DNA of 64,000 bases from Clostridiales bacterium UBA1728 (GTDB taxonomy: Bacteria; Bacillota; Clostridia; Oscillospirales; Oscillospiraceae), in contig DCIK01000013.1 in the NCBI GenBank assembly GCA_002315975.1, positions 1-64,000 on the forward strand, given 5' to 3'. Under the pieces are notes generated by a model. That model searched no databases. It was not told the DNA's origin and worked only from the letters and a program-made list of their open reading frames with translations. The translations under genes were made by a program, and so were the position numbers. Shown piece after piece: positions 57,225 through 64,000 of this stretch. Numbering within the stretch: position 1 is the first letter of the stretch; each line of letters begins with the position of its first letter.

Positions 57225-57506
57225 CAAAAACCTTTGAGAAAGAGTAGTAGTCAGGCACTGACTTCTGCCGCAGAGAGCTGTGGGTGGTGGGATCACGGCG
57301 CAGGAGGGCTTGGCGAATGGACTTTTGAGGGCGGTCTGAACGGGCAGTATTGCCTCAGTAGCGGCCGACGGGAACCCGCCCGTTATCCCAGGGCTGTGTA
57401 TGACGGTACGCAGAAAGCGAGTGGATTTGCGGCTTGTCCGCAGGTCAATTTGGGTGGTATCGCAGGAGTATTGCTCTTGTCCCATAGTTGGGGCGGGGGC
57501 TTTTTT
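57225..57506 (+). promoter_or_regulatory. T-box leader with UGG (tryptophan) specifier
   Basis: The leader has the stem I features AGAAAGAGTAGTAG and AGAGAG...GGTGGTG. A GAATGGAC stretch near 57314 contains the likely specifier TGG. The T-box sequence TTTGGGTGGTATCGCAGG (57449-57466) pairs into an antiterminator. A terminator follows: GCTCTTGTCCC (57473-57483) with GGGGCGGGGGC (57490-57500) and six T. Uncharged tRNA-Trp should switch the downstream transporter on. The specifier assignment is by position and not from a full fold. Confidence 0.85.
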
Positions 57507-57533
57507 ATTTGCAGGAAAGGGAAGGAAAAAACT

Positions 57534-58556
57534 ATGAAAAACATCAGAAAAATCGCAGCCCTTGTGCTGACGCTCACGCTTCTGCTGGGACTCAGCGCCT
57601 GCGGTGGCAGTGAGAAGAAGGCCGACTACACCATCGGCATCTGCAACTATGTTTCCGATGCCTCGCTGGATCAGATCGTGGAGAATGTCAAGTCCGGCAT
57701 CCAAGCCGCTGCCGAGGCAAAGGGCATCAAAGTGGAGATTCTGGAGCAGAACGCCAATGCCGATGCGGCGCTCATGGAGCAGATCATCTCCAACTTCATC
57801 GCCGAGAAGGTGGATGTGATGGTGGGTGTGGCCACGCCCGTGGCCGTGCGTATGCAGGCGCTCGCCGAGGGCAGCGATATTCCCGTGGTCTTTGCCGCCG
57901 TCAGCGACCCTGTGGGTGCGGGACTGGTGGAGACCATGGCAGCCCCCGGCGGCAACATTACCGGCACCTCTGACGGCCTCAACGCAGAGGCTCTCATCAA
58001 TCTCCTCACGGCCACCGTGAAGGACTGCGAGAAGGTGGCTCTTCTCTACGATCTTGGGCAGGACTCCTCCACCGCAGCCATTGCCTCCGCCAAGGAGGTT
58101 CTGAGCGGACGCGGCATCGCCTTTGCCGACTATACCGGCACCACCACCGATGAGCTGCTGCTGGCCGTGGATGCCCTCATCGCCGATGGCTGCGATGCGG
58201 TCTTCACCCCCACCGACAATACCGTCATGACCGCTGAACTGGCCATCTACGAGAAGCTGGCCGACTCCGGCGTCCCCCACTTCGCCGGCGCCGACTCTTT
58301 CGCCCTCAACGGCGCTCTGCTGGGCTACGGCGTGAACTACGCCCTGCTGGGACAGGAGACCGCCGCGCTGGTCATGGAAATCCTCAACGGCGCCAAGGCA
58401 GCCACCACGCCCGTCCGAACCTTCGATAACGGCATCGCCACCGTGAACACCGAGGTCTGCGCTCTGCTGGGGCTGGACTACGACACCCTCGCCGCTGCCT
58501 ACGGCGATTATTGCAGCGCCGTGCAGCCCATTACCACCGCCGAAAGCTTTAATTGA
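57534..58556 (+). CDS. trpX: ABC transporter substrate-binding lipoprotein, probable tryptophan (TrpX-like)
   Basis: A lipobox (LLGLSACGGSEK) and a periplasmic-binding fold of the ABC_sub_bind family (PF04392-type): YTIGICNYVSDASLDQIVENVKSGIQ, VGVATPVAVRMQAL, PVVFAAVSDPVGAGLV, and DAVFTPTDNTVMTA. The family is often annotated as YnjB/TrpX. The Trp T-box upstream and the permease and ATPase genes downstream match the TrpXYZ system described in streptococci. Start ATG 57534 follows GGGAAGG. Substrate is inferred from the regulator. Confidence 0.88.
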   Translation: MKNIRKIAALVLTLTLLLGLSACGGSEKKADYTIGICNYVSDASLDQIVENVKSGIQAAAEAKGIKVEILEQNANADAALMEQIISNFIAEKVDVMVGVATPVAVRMQALAEGSDIPVVFAAVSDPVGAGLVETMAAPGGNITGTSDGLNAEALINLLTATVKDCEKVALLYDLGQDSSTAAIASAKEVLSGRGIAFADYTGTTTDELLLAVDALIADGCDAVFTPTDNTVMTAELAIYEKLADSGVPHFAGADSFALNGALLGYGVNYALLGQETAALVMEILNGAKAATTPVRTFDNGIATVNTEVCALLGLDYDTLAAAYGDYCSAVQPITTAESFN

Positions 58557-58573
58557 ACCGAGGATAAATTTTC

Positions 58574-59488
58574 ATGCTGCTGAATCTGATGCAAACGGCT
58601 CTGGAGCTGGGCCTGCTGTGCGCTCTGACCACACTGGCCCTCTTCCTGAGCTATAAGATGCTCAATGTCTGCGACCTCTCCACCGACGGCTGCTTTACGC
58701 TGGGTGCGGTGGTGGGCGCGGTGGTGGCCATTGCGGGCCATCCCGGTCTCTCCCTGCTGGCGGCCATGGCTGCGGGCGTGTGCTCCGGCTTTGTGGTGGC
58801 GCTGCTCCAGACCCGCTGCGGTCTCAACAGTCTGCTTGCGGGCATCATCGTGAATACGGGTCTCTATAGCGTGAACATCGCCCTCATGGGCGGTGCCAGT
58901 ATGCTGAACATGAACAAGACCGAAACCGTGTTCAGCTTCGTAAAGGATCTGCTGGAGGGTACAGTCCTCTCCGAGCAGTACAGGCTGCTGACGGCGCTTG
59001 TTTTCGTGCTGCTGGCGCTGACGGCGCTGCTGCTCTTCCTGCGTACCCGGCTGGGTCTGGCCATCCGCGCCACGGGCAACAACCCCGACTGCGTCCGCGC
59101 CTCTTCCATCAACCCTTCCTTTACCACCACGGTGGGACTCTGCGCCTCCAATGCGCTCACGGCCCTCTCCGGCTGCCTGCTGGCTCAGTCCCAGAAGGCG
59201 GTGGATATCAATCTGGGCAGCGGCATGGTGACCATTGCCCTGGCAGCCCTGCTTATCGGCGGCACCCTTGTCAGCAAGGGCGGCATGACCGCCAGAGCGC
59301 TGGGAGCTGTGGCCGGTGCCATCATCTTCCGGCTCATCTATGCGCTGGCTCTGCGGCTGCATATGCCTGCCTTCATGCTGAAGCTGGTCTCCTCTGTGAT
59401 TGTGGCGCTGTGTCTGGCGCTGCCCTATATCCGCACCCAGCTTCCCCTGTGGAAGCGCCGCCGCGCCCACAGAAAGGGGGAAGCCTGA
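58574..59488 (+). CDS. trpY: ABC transporter permease, probable tryptophan (TrpY-like)
   Basis: A hydrophobic protein with about eight to nine membrane helices of the branched-chain amino-acid/ribose permease superfamily (LSYKMLNVCDLSTDGCFTLGAVVGAVV; LRTRLGLAIRATGNNPDCVRASSINP; LSGCLLAQSQKAVDINLGSGMVTIALAALLIGGTL). It follows the binding-protein gene after 17 bases and shares a TGATG stop-start overlap with the ATPase gene, so it is the membrane subunit of the T-box-controlled transporter. Confidence 0.88.
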   Translation: MLLNLMQTALELGLLCALTTLALFLSYKMLNVCDLSTDGCFTLGAVVGAVVAIAGHPGLSLLAAMAAGVCSGFVVALLQTRCGLNSLLAGIIVNTGLYSVNIALMGGASMLNMNKTETVFSFVKDLLEGTVLSEQYRLLTALVFVLLALTALLLFLRTRLGLAIRATGNNPDCVRASSINPSFTTTVGLCASNALTALSGCLLAQSQKAVDINLGSGMVTIALAALLIGGTLVSKGGMTARALGAVAGAIIFRLIYALALRLHMPAFMLKLVSSVIVALCLALPYIRTQLPLWKRRRAHRKGEA

Positions 59489-60273
59489 TGCTCAAGCTGG
59501 AACACATCTCCAAAACCTTTAACTCCGGCACCCAGAACGAAAAGTGCGCCCTCTCGGACTTCTCCCTCAGCGTGGAGGCTGGGGAGTATGTGACCATCAT
59601 CGGCGCCAACGGCGCGGGCAAGTCCACCCTCTTCAATGCCATTGCCGGCAGCTTCTTCACCGACAGCGGCAAAATCACGCTGGACGGCAAGGACATTACC
59701 TTTGCTCCTGCCCATGAGCGGGCCAGGGAGATTGGCCGTATTTTTCAGGACCCCATGCTGGGCACCTGCCCGGGCATGAGCATCGAGGAAAATCTGGCCA
59801 TGGCCGCCAAACGCGGCGGCTGGTTCTCCCACATCACCAGGGCCGACCGGGAGTTCTTCCGGGAAAAGCTCCGCGCTCTGGACATGGGGCTGGAAAACCG
59901 GCTGGACGCGCAGGTGGGACTGCTCTCCGGCGGCCAGCGTCAGGCACTGACCCTGCTGATGGCCACAATCGTGCCGCCCCGCCTCCTCCTGCTGGATGAG
60001 CACACGGCGGCGCTGGACCCCGGTACCGCGGAAAAGGTGCTCTCGCTGACCGAGACTGTTATCCGGGAAAATCGGCTCACCTGCCTGATGATTACCCACA
60101 ATATGCAGTCGGCGCTGGACCTGGGTAGCCGCACCCTGATGCTTCATCAGGGCGGCATCCTTATGGATGTGTCCGGCGAAGAGCGGAAGGGTATGGGTGT
60201 CAGCGACCTGCTGGAGCGCTTCCGCGCCCTCAGCGGCGCAGCGCTGGACAACGACAGAATGCTCTTAGGATAA
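59488..60273 (+). CDS. trpZ: ABC transporter ATPase, probable tryptophan (TrpZ-like)
   Basis: Walker A GANGAGKSTLFNA, Q-loop FQDPMLGTCPG, signature LSGGQRQALTLLMA and Walker B LLLLDEHTAALDP followed by the H-loop MITHNM are intact. Residues 1-262 from the ATG at 59488, which overlaps the permease stop; an upstream in-frame extension to 59410 would run into the permease gene. A terminator hairpin follows the gene, ending the three-gene operon. Confidence 0.92.
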   Translation: MLKLEHISKTFNSGTQNEKCALSDFSLSVEAGEYVTIIGANGAGKSTLFNAIAGSFFTDSGKITLDGKDITFAPAHERAREIGRIFQDPMLGTCPGMSIEENLAMAAKRGGWFSHITRADREFFREKLRALDMGLENRLDAQVGLLSGGQRQALTLLMATIVPPRLLLLDEHTAALDPGTAEKVLSLTETVIRENRLTCLMITHNMQSALDLGSRTLMLHQGGILMDVSGEERKGMGVSDLLERFRALSGAALDNDRMLLG

Positions 60274-60276
60274 AGA

Positions 60277-60314
60277 AATGCCCCTGCAAAACCCTTTCGT
60301 TTTGCAGGGGCATT
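60277..60314 (+). terminator. Bidirectional terminator between transporter and Na/Pi cotransporter genes
   Basis: AATGCCCCTGCAAAA pairs perfectly with TTTTGCAGGGGCATT around CCCTTTCG; TTTTCATCTTTT on the plus side, and the minus side reads TTTCTTTATCC. It serves both convergent genes. Confidence 0.9.
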
Positions 60315-60322
60315 TTCATCTT

Positions 60323-62110
60323 TTATTTGCCAAGGCGGGCAAAGTATTCGGCGTGGATGGCTTTGAACTCGGCATTGAAGACCTCGTCCTTGCCCTCATG
60401 GAGCTGGGCGATGTAGTTGTGCTCGGTTTCAGCCGTGTGGTGATCCAGCAGGGAGACGGTGTGCACACCCACATTGGAGCACTGGTCGGCGATGCGCTCG
60501 ATATTGGTAAGACTGTCGAGGAACACAAAACCGGCATCGATGTTGCACTCACCCTCCCGCAGTCTGCGGACGTGCTGGTTGCGCAGAGTATCTACCAGAT
60601 CGTCAATGACCTCTTCGATGGGCTCCACGTGGAGGGCATCCTCCTTGGTCTGACTGCTGAAGGTCCTGAGGGTGTTATCCATGATCGCATTGAGCGCTTC
60701 GCCCATCAGGGTCAGCTCTGCGGCAGCATGGGGAGAGAACTCAACGCCCTTGTTCTTCCGCTCCGTGGCGCTCTCGGAGAGGTTCACGGCCAGATCGCCT
60801 ATGCGTTCAAACTCGCTGAGACACTGGATGTAGTAGCTGAGCTTCTCACTCTCCTCGCCGTCCAGATTGGGGGCGAGCCTGACGATGTACGCACTGGTGT
60901 TGTCGGCCAGATCATCGATGGTATCCTCATCCTCCTGAATGAGGGCAATGGTGTCGGCGTTATAGTCCTGCAGCAGGTTCATGGCGGCTCTGGCATTGGC
61001 GCAGGCCATGCCGGCCATGGTCATGATCACCCGCTTGATGGCATCCAGCGCCAGCGCAGGGGAGTCCAGCAGCGCCTTGTCCAGCTTCTCCAGCTCGGCA
61101 TCGGACTTCTTTGCCTTCACGGGGTCGTCCTTGATGACCTTGCAGGCAATCTTTTCAAACACAGAGCACACGGGCAGCAGGATCAGTGCGCAGATGAGAT
61201 TGAAGATGGTGTGGGTGTTGGCAATACCGCCGGAGGTGATGGGCTTGCTCCAGATGGCATCGAACACACCGAAGCGCCGCAGGATGGTCACGCCGCCCAG
61301 TACCAGAAATGCCTCGGAGATGTTGAAGAGCACCTGCACCATGCCGGTACGCTTGGCATTGGCCTTGGCACCGATGGAACAGACGATGGCGGTGGTAGCC
61401 GCATCGCCCAGATAGATGCCGATGATGATGGAGTAGATGGAGCTGAAGCTCAGCTGCCCCGTTATGGTCAGGGCCTGCAAAATACCGATGGTGGCCGAGG
61501 ACGATTGCAGCGTCATGGCCACGGCCCAGCCGGCCAGAAAGCCCAGCACCGGCTGCTCGGAGAGCTTCAGGAAGAGCTCGGAGAAAACGGGCGAGGTGCT
61601 CAGAGGCGACACGGCGGCGGTCATGTTCAGAAGGCCGGTGAAGAGGATACCGAAGCCCATGCAGATGGTGCCGATATTGTCGGAGGATTTGAAGCGGAAG
61701 GCCATGATCAGCAGAATGCCGACCACGGCGGCGATGGGAGCGAGGGTGGAGGGCTTGAAGAACTGAAGCCAGCGGGCGGCATCAGCGTTGATGTCCAGCA
61801 GACGGATAATCTGACCGGTCATGGTGGTGCCCACATTGGCGCCCATGATGATGCCCAGCGTCTGGTGCAGCGAGATAATGCCCGCGCCCACAAGACCCGA
61901 GGTAATGACGATGGTAGCGGTGGAGCTCTGAATAACGGCGGTTACGCCCATGCCCAGCAGAAAGCCGGTGAAGGGGCTGTTGGTTACCTTTTCCATGGCA
62001 CGCTTGAGGGCATCAGAGGAGCCGCGCTGCAGCGCTTCGCCCATGATGCGCATACCGTAGAGGAAGAGCGCCAGACCGCCGACCATGGAGATTACAGAGA
62101 AAATATCCAA
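60323..62110 (-). CDS. Na/Pi cotransporter family protein with PhoU-like domain
   Basis: Eight to nine membrane segments carry the two Na/Pi-cotransporter repeats (VIQSSTATIVITSGLVGAG and TLQSSSATIGILQALTITG), each with the QSSxA/T motif. A cytoplasmic PhoU-type helical bundle of about 200 residues follows (LDKALLDSPALALDAIKRVIMTMAGMACANARAAMNLLQ). It should import phosphate with sodium; regulation by the PhoU part is plausible. The best start is a TTG at 62110 after AAAGGGATG; the first in-frame ATG is eight codons later and has no such site. A promoter lies at 62227-62255. Confidence 0.9.
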   Translation of the reverse strand: MDIFSVISMVGGLALFLYGMRIMGEALQRGSSDALKRAMEKVTNSPFTGFLLGMGVTAVIQSSTATIVITSGLVGAGIISLHQTLGIIMGANVGTTMTGQIIRLLDINADAARWLQFFKPSTLAPIAAVVGILLIMAFRFKSSDNIGTICMGFGILFTGLLNMTAAVSPLSTSPVFSELFLKLSEQPVLGFLAGWAVAMTLQSSSATIGILQALTITGQLSFSSIYSIIIGIYLGDAATTAIVCSIGAKANAKRTGMVQVLFNISEAFLVLGGVTILRRFGVFDAIWSKPITSGGIANTHTIFNLICALILLPVCSVFEKIACKVIKDDPVKAKKSDAELEKLDKALLDSPALALDAIKRVIMTMAGMACANARAAMNLLQDYNADTIALIQEDEDTIDDLADNTSAYIVRLAPNLDGEESEKLSYYIQCLSEFERIGDLAVNLSESATERKNKGVEFSPHAAAELTLMGEALNAIMDNTLRTFSSQTKEDALHVEPIEEVIDDLVDTLRNQHVRRLREGECNIDAGFVFLDSLTNIERIADQCSNVGVHTVSLLDHHTAETEHNYIAQLHEGKDEVFNAEFKAIHAEYFARLGK

Positions 62111-62226
62111 GGCTTATGCATCCCTTTCTTGGTAAATTTTTATAAAAGAGGCAGCTTTTTATGAATAAGGTCACGGATCCCCGTGCCGGAATTGTTGAAA
62201 ATACATCAATACGCCATTCTCGCGCA

Positions 62227-62255
62227 ATATAATTGTAGCAGACATTTTCTGTCAA
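62227..62255 (-). promoter_or_regulatory. Probable promoter of the Na/Pi cotransporter gene
   Basis: Minus-strand TTGACA (62250-62255), 17-base spacer, TTATAT (62227-62232). The 62111-62416 gap otherwise holds only the terminator hairpin and AT-rich leader. Confidence 0.5.
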
Positions 62256-62315
62256 GAAAAGAGGCGGGATGCACAAAAATAGTGGCGGAATCTGGAAGAA
62301 TAATTGGCAAAAAAA

Positions 62316-62340
62316 GCAGAACCGCCAAAAACGGTTCTGC
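62316..62340 (-). terminator. Terminator of the acyl-CoA synthetase gene
   Basis: GCAGAACCG pairs with CGGTTCTGC around a CCAAAAA-type loop, followed by TTTTTTGCC on the minus strand, about 75 bases after the stop codon. Confidence 0.75.
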
Positions 62341-62416
62341 TTTCGTTCAGAATCTGAATTTATACAAATCCCTGATAAGAAGACAAAGATTGCCTGATTT
62401 CTATCAGGGGTTCGTA

Positions 62417-64000
62417 TTACTTCGTATTTTTGCCGAAGCGCTTGATCTTCTGGGTGGTGGTCTTTTCCAGAGCGCTGGAGAGGATTTCTACCACCTTGAT
62501 GTGCTTGTACTGGGGAATGAGCTTGTTGACCTCGGTAATGGCCTTCTGAATCTCCTCGGTGATATCCTCCTTGCTGGGCAGACGACCCAGCCGCTCGGTG
62601 ATATAGTCCAGATTCGGCAGAATCTTGGCCTTGATGCTCTCCTCCCCGGTGGTGTTGTCGGGGAGCACCAGCACCTCGGCAATCTCCTCGTGGGCGCTGA
62701 GACGGCTCTCCAGCTCCTCGGGGTAGATGTTCTTGCCGTTGGAGGTGACGATCACATTCTTTAGGCGGCCGGTGATATAGAGGGCGCCCTCCTCGTCCAT
62801 GCGGCCCAGATCGCCGGTGTGGAACCAACCGTCCTGCAGAACGGCGTCTGTGGCCTCCTGATCCTTGTAGTAGCCCAGCATGATGTTGTTGCCCCTGGCG
62901 ATGATCTCGCCGATGCCCTCTTCGTTGGGTGCGTCGATTCTGACCTCAATGTCGGGCATGGCGATGCCGGTGGAGTTGGGGTTCAGGAAGAAGTCGCTGT
63001 TACCGGCCAGAAGGGGAGCGCACTCGGTGAGGCCGTAGCCCTGGAGCGTACGGATGCCCAGCGCCTCGAAATCCTTCACCAGATCGGTGTCCAGAGCCGC
63101 GGCACCCACGATGAAGAGACGCAGCTTGCCGCCCAGCGCCTTGCGAACCTTGGCGCGAACCAGCTTGCGGAGGATAAAGGGCAGCTGCTCCATACCGGCA
63201 CCGAAGCTGTTTTCCTCAAAGAGGTTCTTGTACTTTTCGGGCAGCTCCGCCGCAACGAGCTTTCTCAGACGGCGGGAGAGCATGGCCAGCAGAGCGGGCA
63301 CCACCACCAGCAGGGTGGGGGAGTAGAGCAGCAGATCCTTCTGAATCCGGGTCAGACCGCCGCAGTAGCTGATGCAGCAACCCTTGGAGAGCAGCAGCAG
63401 GCAGTTAAGTGTGCATTCATAGGTGTGGTGCAGGGGGAGGATCGAGAGGGTCTTGTCCTCGTCGGTGATCTTCACGGCCTGAACGGTGGAATAAATATCG
63501 GAGAGGATATTGAACTGGGACAGGCACACGCCCTTGCTGGAGCCGGTGGTGCCGGAGGTGAAGAGCAGAACCTGCATCTCGTCCGCGGGGATGGAGCGCT
63601 GCCATGCACCCTGGGGGCTGGCGTCGCCTTCAGCCGTGAGGGCGAAGACCTCATCAAAGTCGTAGCAGGGGATCGAAAGCCCGCTCTCCTCCAGACCTTT
63701 CAGCCGCTTGCTGTCGGCGCAGACGGCGGCGCACTCGGCCAGCGCCAGAAAGTCCCGGCAGTCGTCGGCGTGGAGCTCTTTGTCGATGGGCACGGCAATG
63801 CCCACGGTGGCGGCGGCGAGATAGCTCAGTACCCAGCTAAAGCAGTTGCTGCCGCTGACGGCAATGGGCTTTTCGCTGAGACCGGCAGCGAGGAAAATGT
63901 TGCACAGGCGATAGAAACGGAGACGCAGCTCCTCGTACGAGATAAAGGTGAAGGTATTATCGGCATTTTTCAGCTCAAAGGCAGGCTTTTTTCCGAAAGT
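62417..64000 (-). CDS. AMP-forming long-chain acyl-CoA synthetase (5' end outside window)
   Basis: The open frame runs off the right edge; 527 codons are visible, beginning in FISYEELRLRFYRLCN and SWVLSYLAAATVGIAVPID. It contains the adenylation P-loop LLFTSGTTGSSKGVCLS, A5-type GYGLTECAPLLAGN, A7/A8 GWFHTGDLGRMDEEGALYITGRLKNVIVTSNGKNIYPEELE and the C-terminal lysine region (IKRFGK). It is an FadD/long-chain type AMP-binding enzyme that activates fatty acids to acyl-CoA or feeds acyl carrier partners. Only about 30-50 N-terminal residues should be missing. Confidence 0.92.
   Translation of the reverse strand, partial: TFGKKPAFELKNADNTFTFISYEELRLRFYRLCNIFLAAGLSEKPIAVSGSNCFSWVLSYLAAATVGIAVPIDKELHADDCRDFLALAECAAVCADSKRLKGLEESGLSIPCYDFDEVFALTAEGDASPQGAWQRSIPADEMQVLLFTSGTTGSSKGVCLSQFNILSDIYSTVQAVKITDEDKTLSILPLHHTYECTLNCLLLLSKGCCISYCGGLTRIQKDLLLYSPTLLVVVPALLAMLSRRLRKLVAAELPEKYKNLFEENSFGAGMEQLPFILRKLVRAKVRKALGGKLRLFIVGAAALDTDLVKDFEALGIRTLQGYGLTECAPLLAGNSDFFLNPNSTGIAMPDIEVRIDAPNEEGIGEIIARGNNIMLGYYKDQEATDAVLQDGWFHTGDLGRMDEEGALYITGRLKNVIVTSNGKNIYPEELESRLSAHEEIAEVLVLPDNTTGEESIKAKILPNLDYITERLGRLPSKEDITEEIQKAITEVNKLIPQYKHIKVVEILSSALEKTTTQKIKRFGKNTK

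Noticed and set aside
57234..57533. N-terminal extension of the binding-protein frame through the leader
   Set aside because: The in-frame codons lie in the T-box leader and terminator; the lipoprotein signal starts at the ATG at 57534.

Overview
The window looks like a chromosomal segment of a gut-type member of the Clostridia, most likely Oscillospiraceae or a close relative. The assignment rests on high GC content combined with Gram-positive features: strong TTGACA/TATAAT promoters, AGGAGG ribosome binding sites, lipobox lipoproteins, a ylxM-ffh-rpsP-khpA-rimM-trmD block, a YmfF/YmfH-type M16 peptidase pair, a DUF1292 protein, a PrsW protease and a T-box leader. This is inferred from gene content and order; no rRNA is present. 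No phage, plasmid, transposase or CRISPR array is visible.

Layout: 0-4.5 kb is an AT-richer accessory edge. It holds a TfoX-N protein, a YhhN-like membrane protein with a nucleotidyltransferase-like tail, a DUF6273-like lipoprotein, and a SAM-type riboswitch in front of an RNA polymerase alpha-CTD-like protein. 4.6-11.4 kb carries prsW, a U32 peptidase-like gene, htrA, a histidine kinase/response regulator pair and ispE. 11.6-14 kb is an ArsR-controlled zinc/cadmium-type P-type ATPase. 14.2-25.4 kb is a surface locus: a PIG-L deacetylase lipoprotein, three tandem exported leucine-rich-repeat paralogues, trmO, a phosphodiester glycosidase, an anchored protein of unknown function, and a lamin-tail/CotH lipoprotein. 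25.5-38.8 kb is housekeeping: cysS, a class A PBP, DUF1292, 6S RNA, a cyclase-family enzyme, cca, two tRNA-Ala(GGC) copies, rsmA, a trmD-acetyltransferase fusion, rimM, khpA, rpsP, ffh, ylxM. 38.9-46 kb is one giant NdvB-type cyclic beta-1,2-glucan synthase gene. 46-64 kb has the M16 pair, an acidic coiled-coil protein, a MoxR/VWA pair, a secreted CHAP protein with Cys/His repeats, a SARP-like regulator followed by recQ, a Trp T-box-controlled ABC transporter, a Na/Pi cotransporter, and the 3' part of an acyl-CoA synthetase gene that runs off the window.

The most unusual signals lie between genes. Several families of dispersed hairpin-array repeats are present. In them the spacers are conserved while the stems change in a compensatory way. 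The 5' end of the 6S RNA gene and its promoter region are duplicated around one such repeat. Phased GGAACG direct repeats stand upstream of both the CHAP protein gene and the neighbouring SARP-like regulator gene, which suggests a small activator-target circuit. Two composite repeats end in homologous branched terminators. Promoter, operator and hairpin calls were made by eye from the sequence; family assignments are from remembered motifs without database searches.
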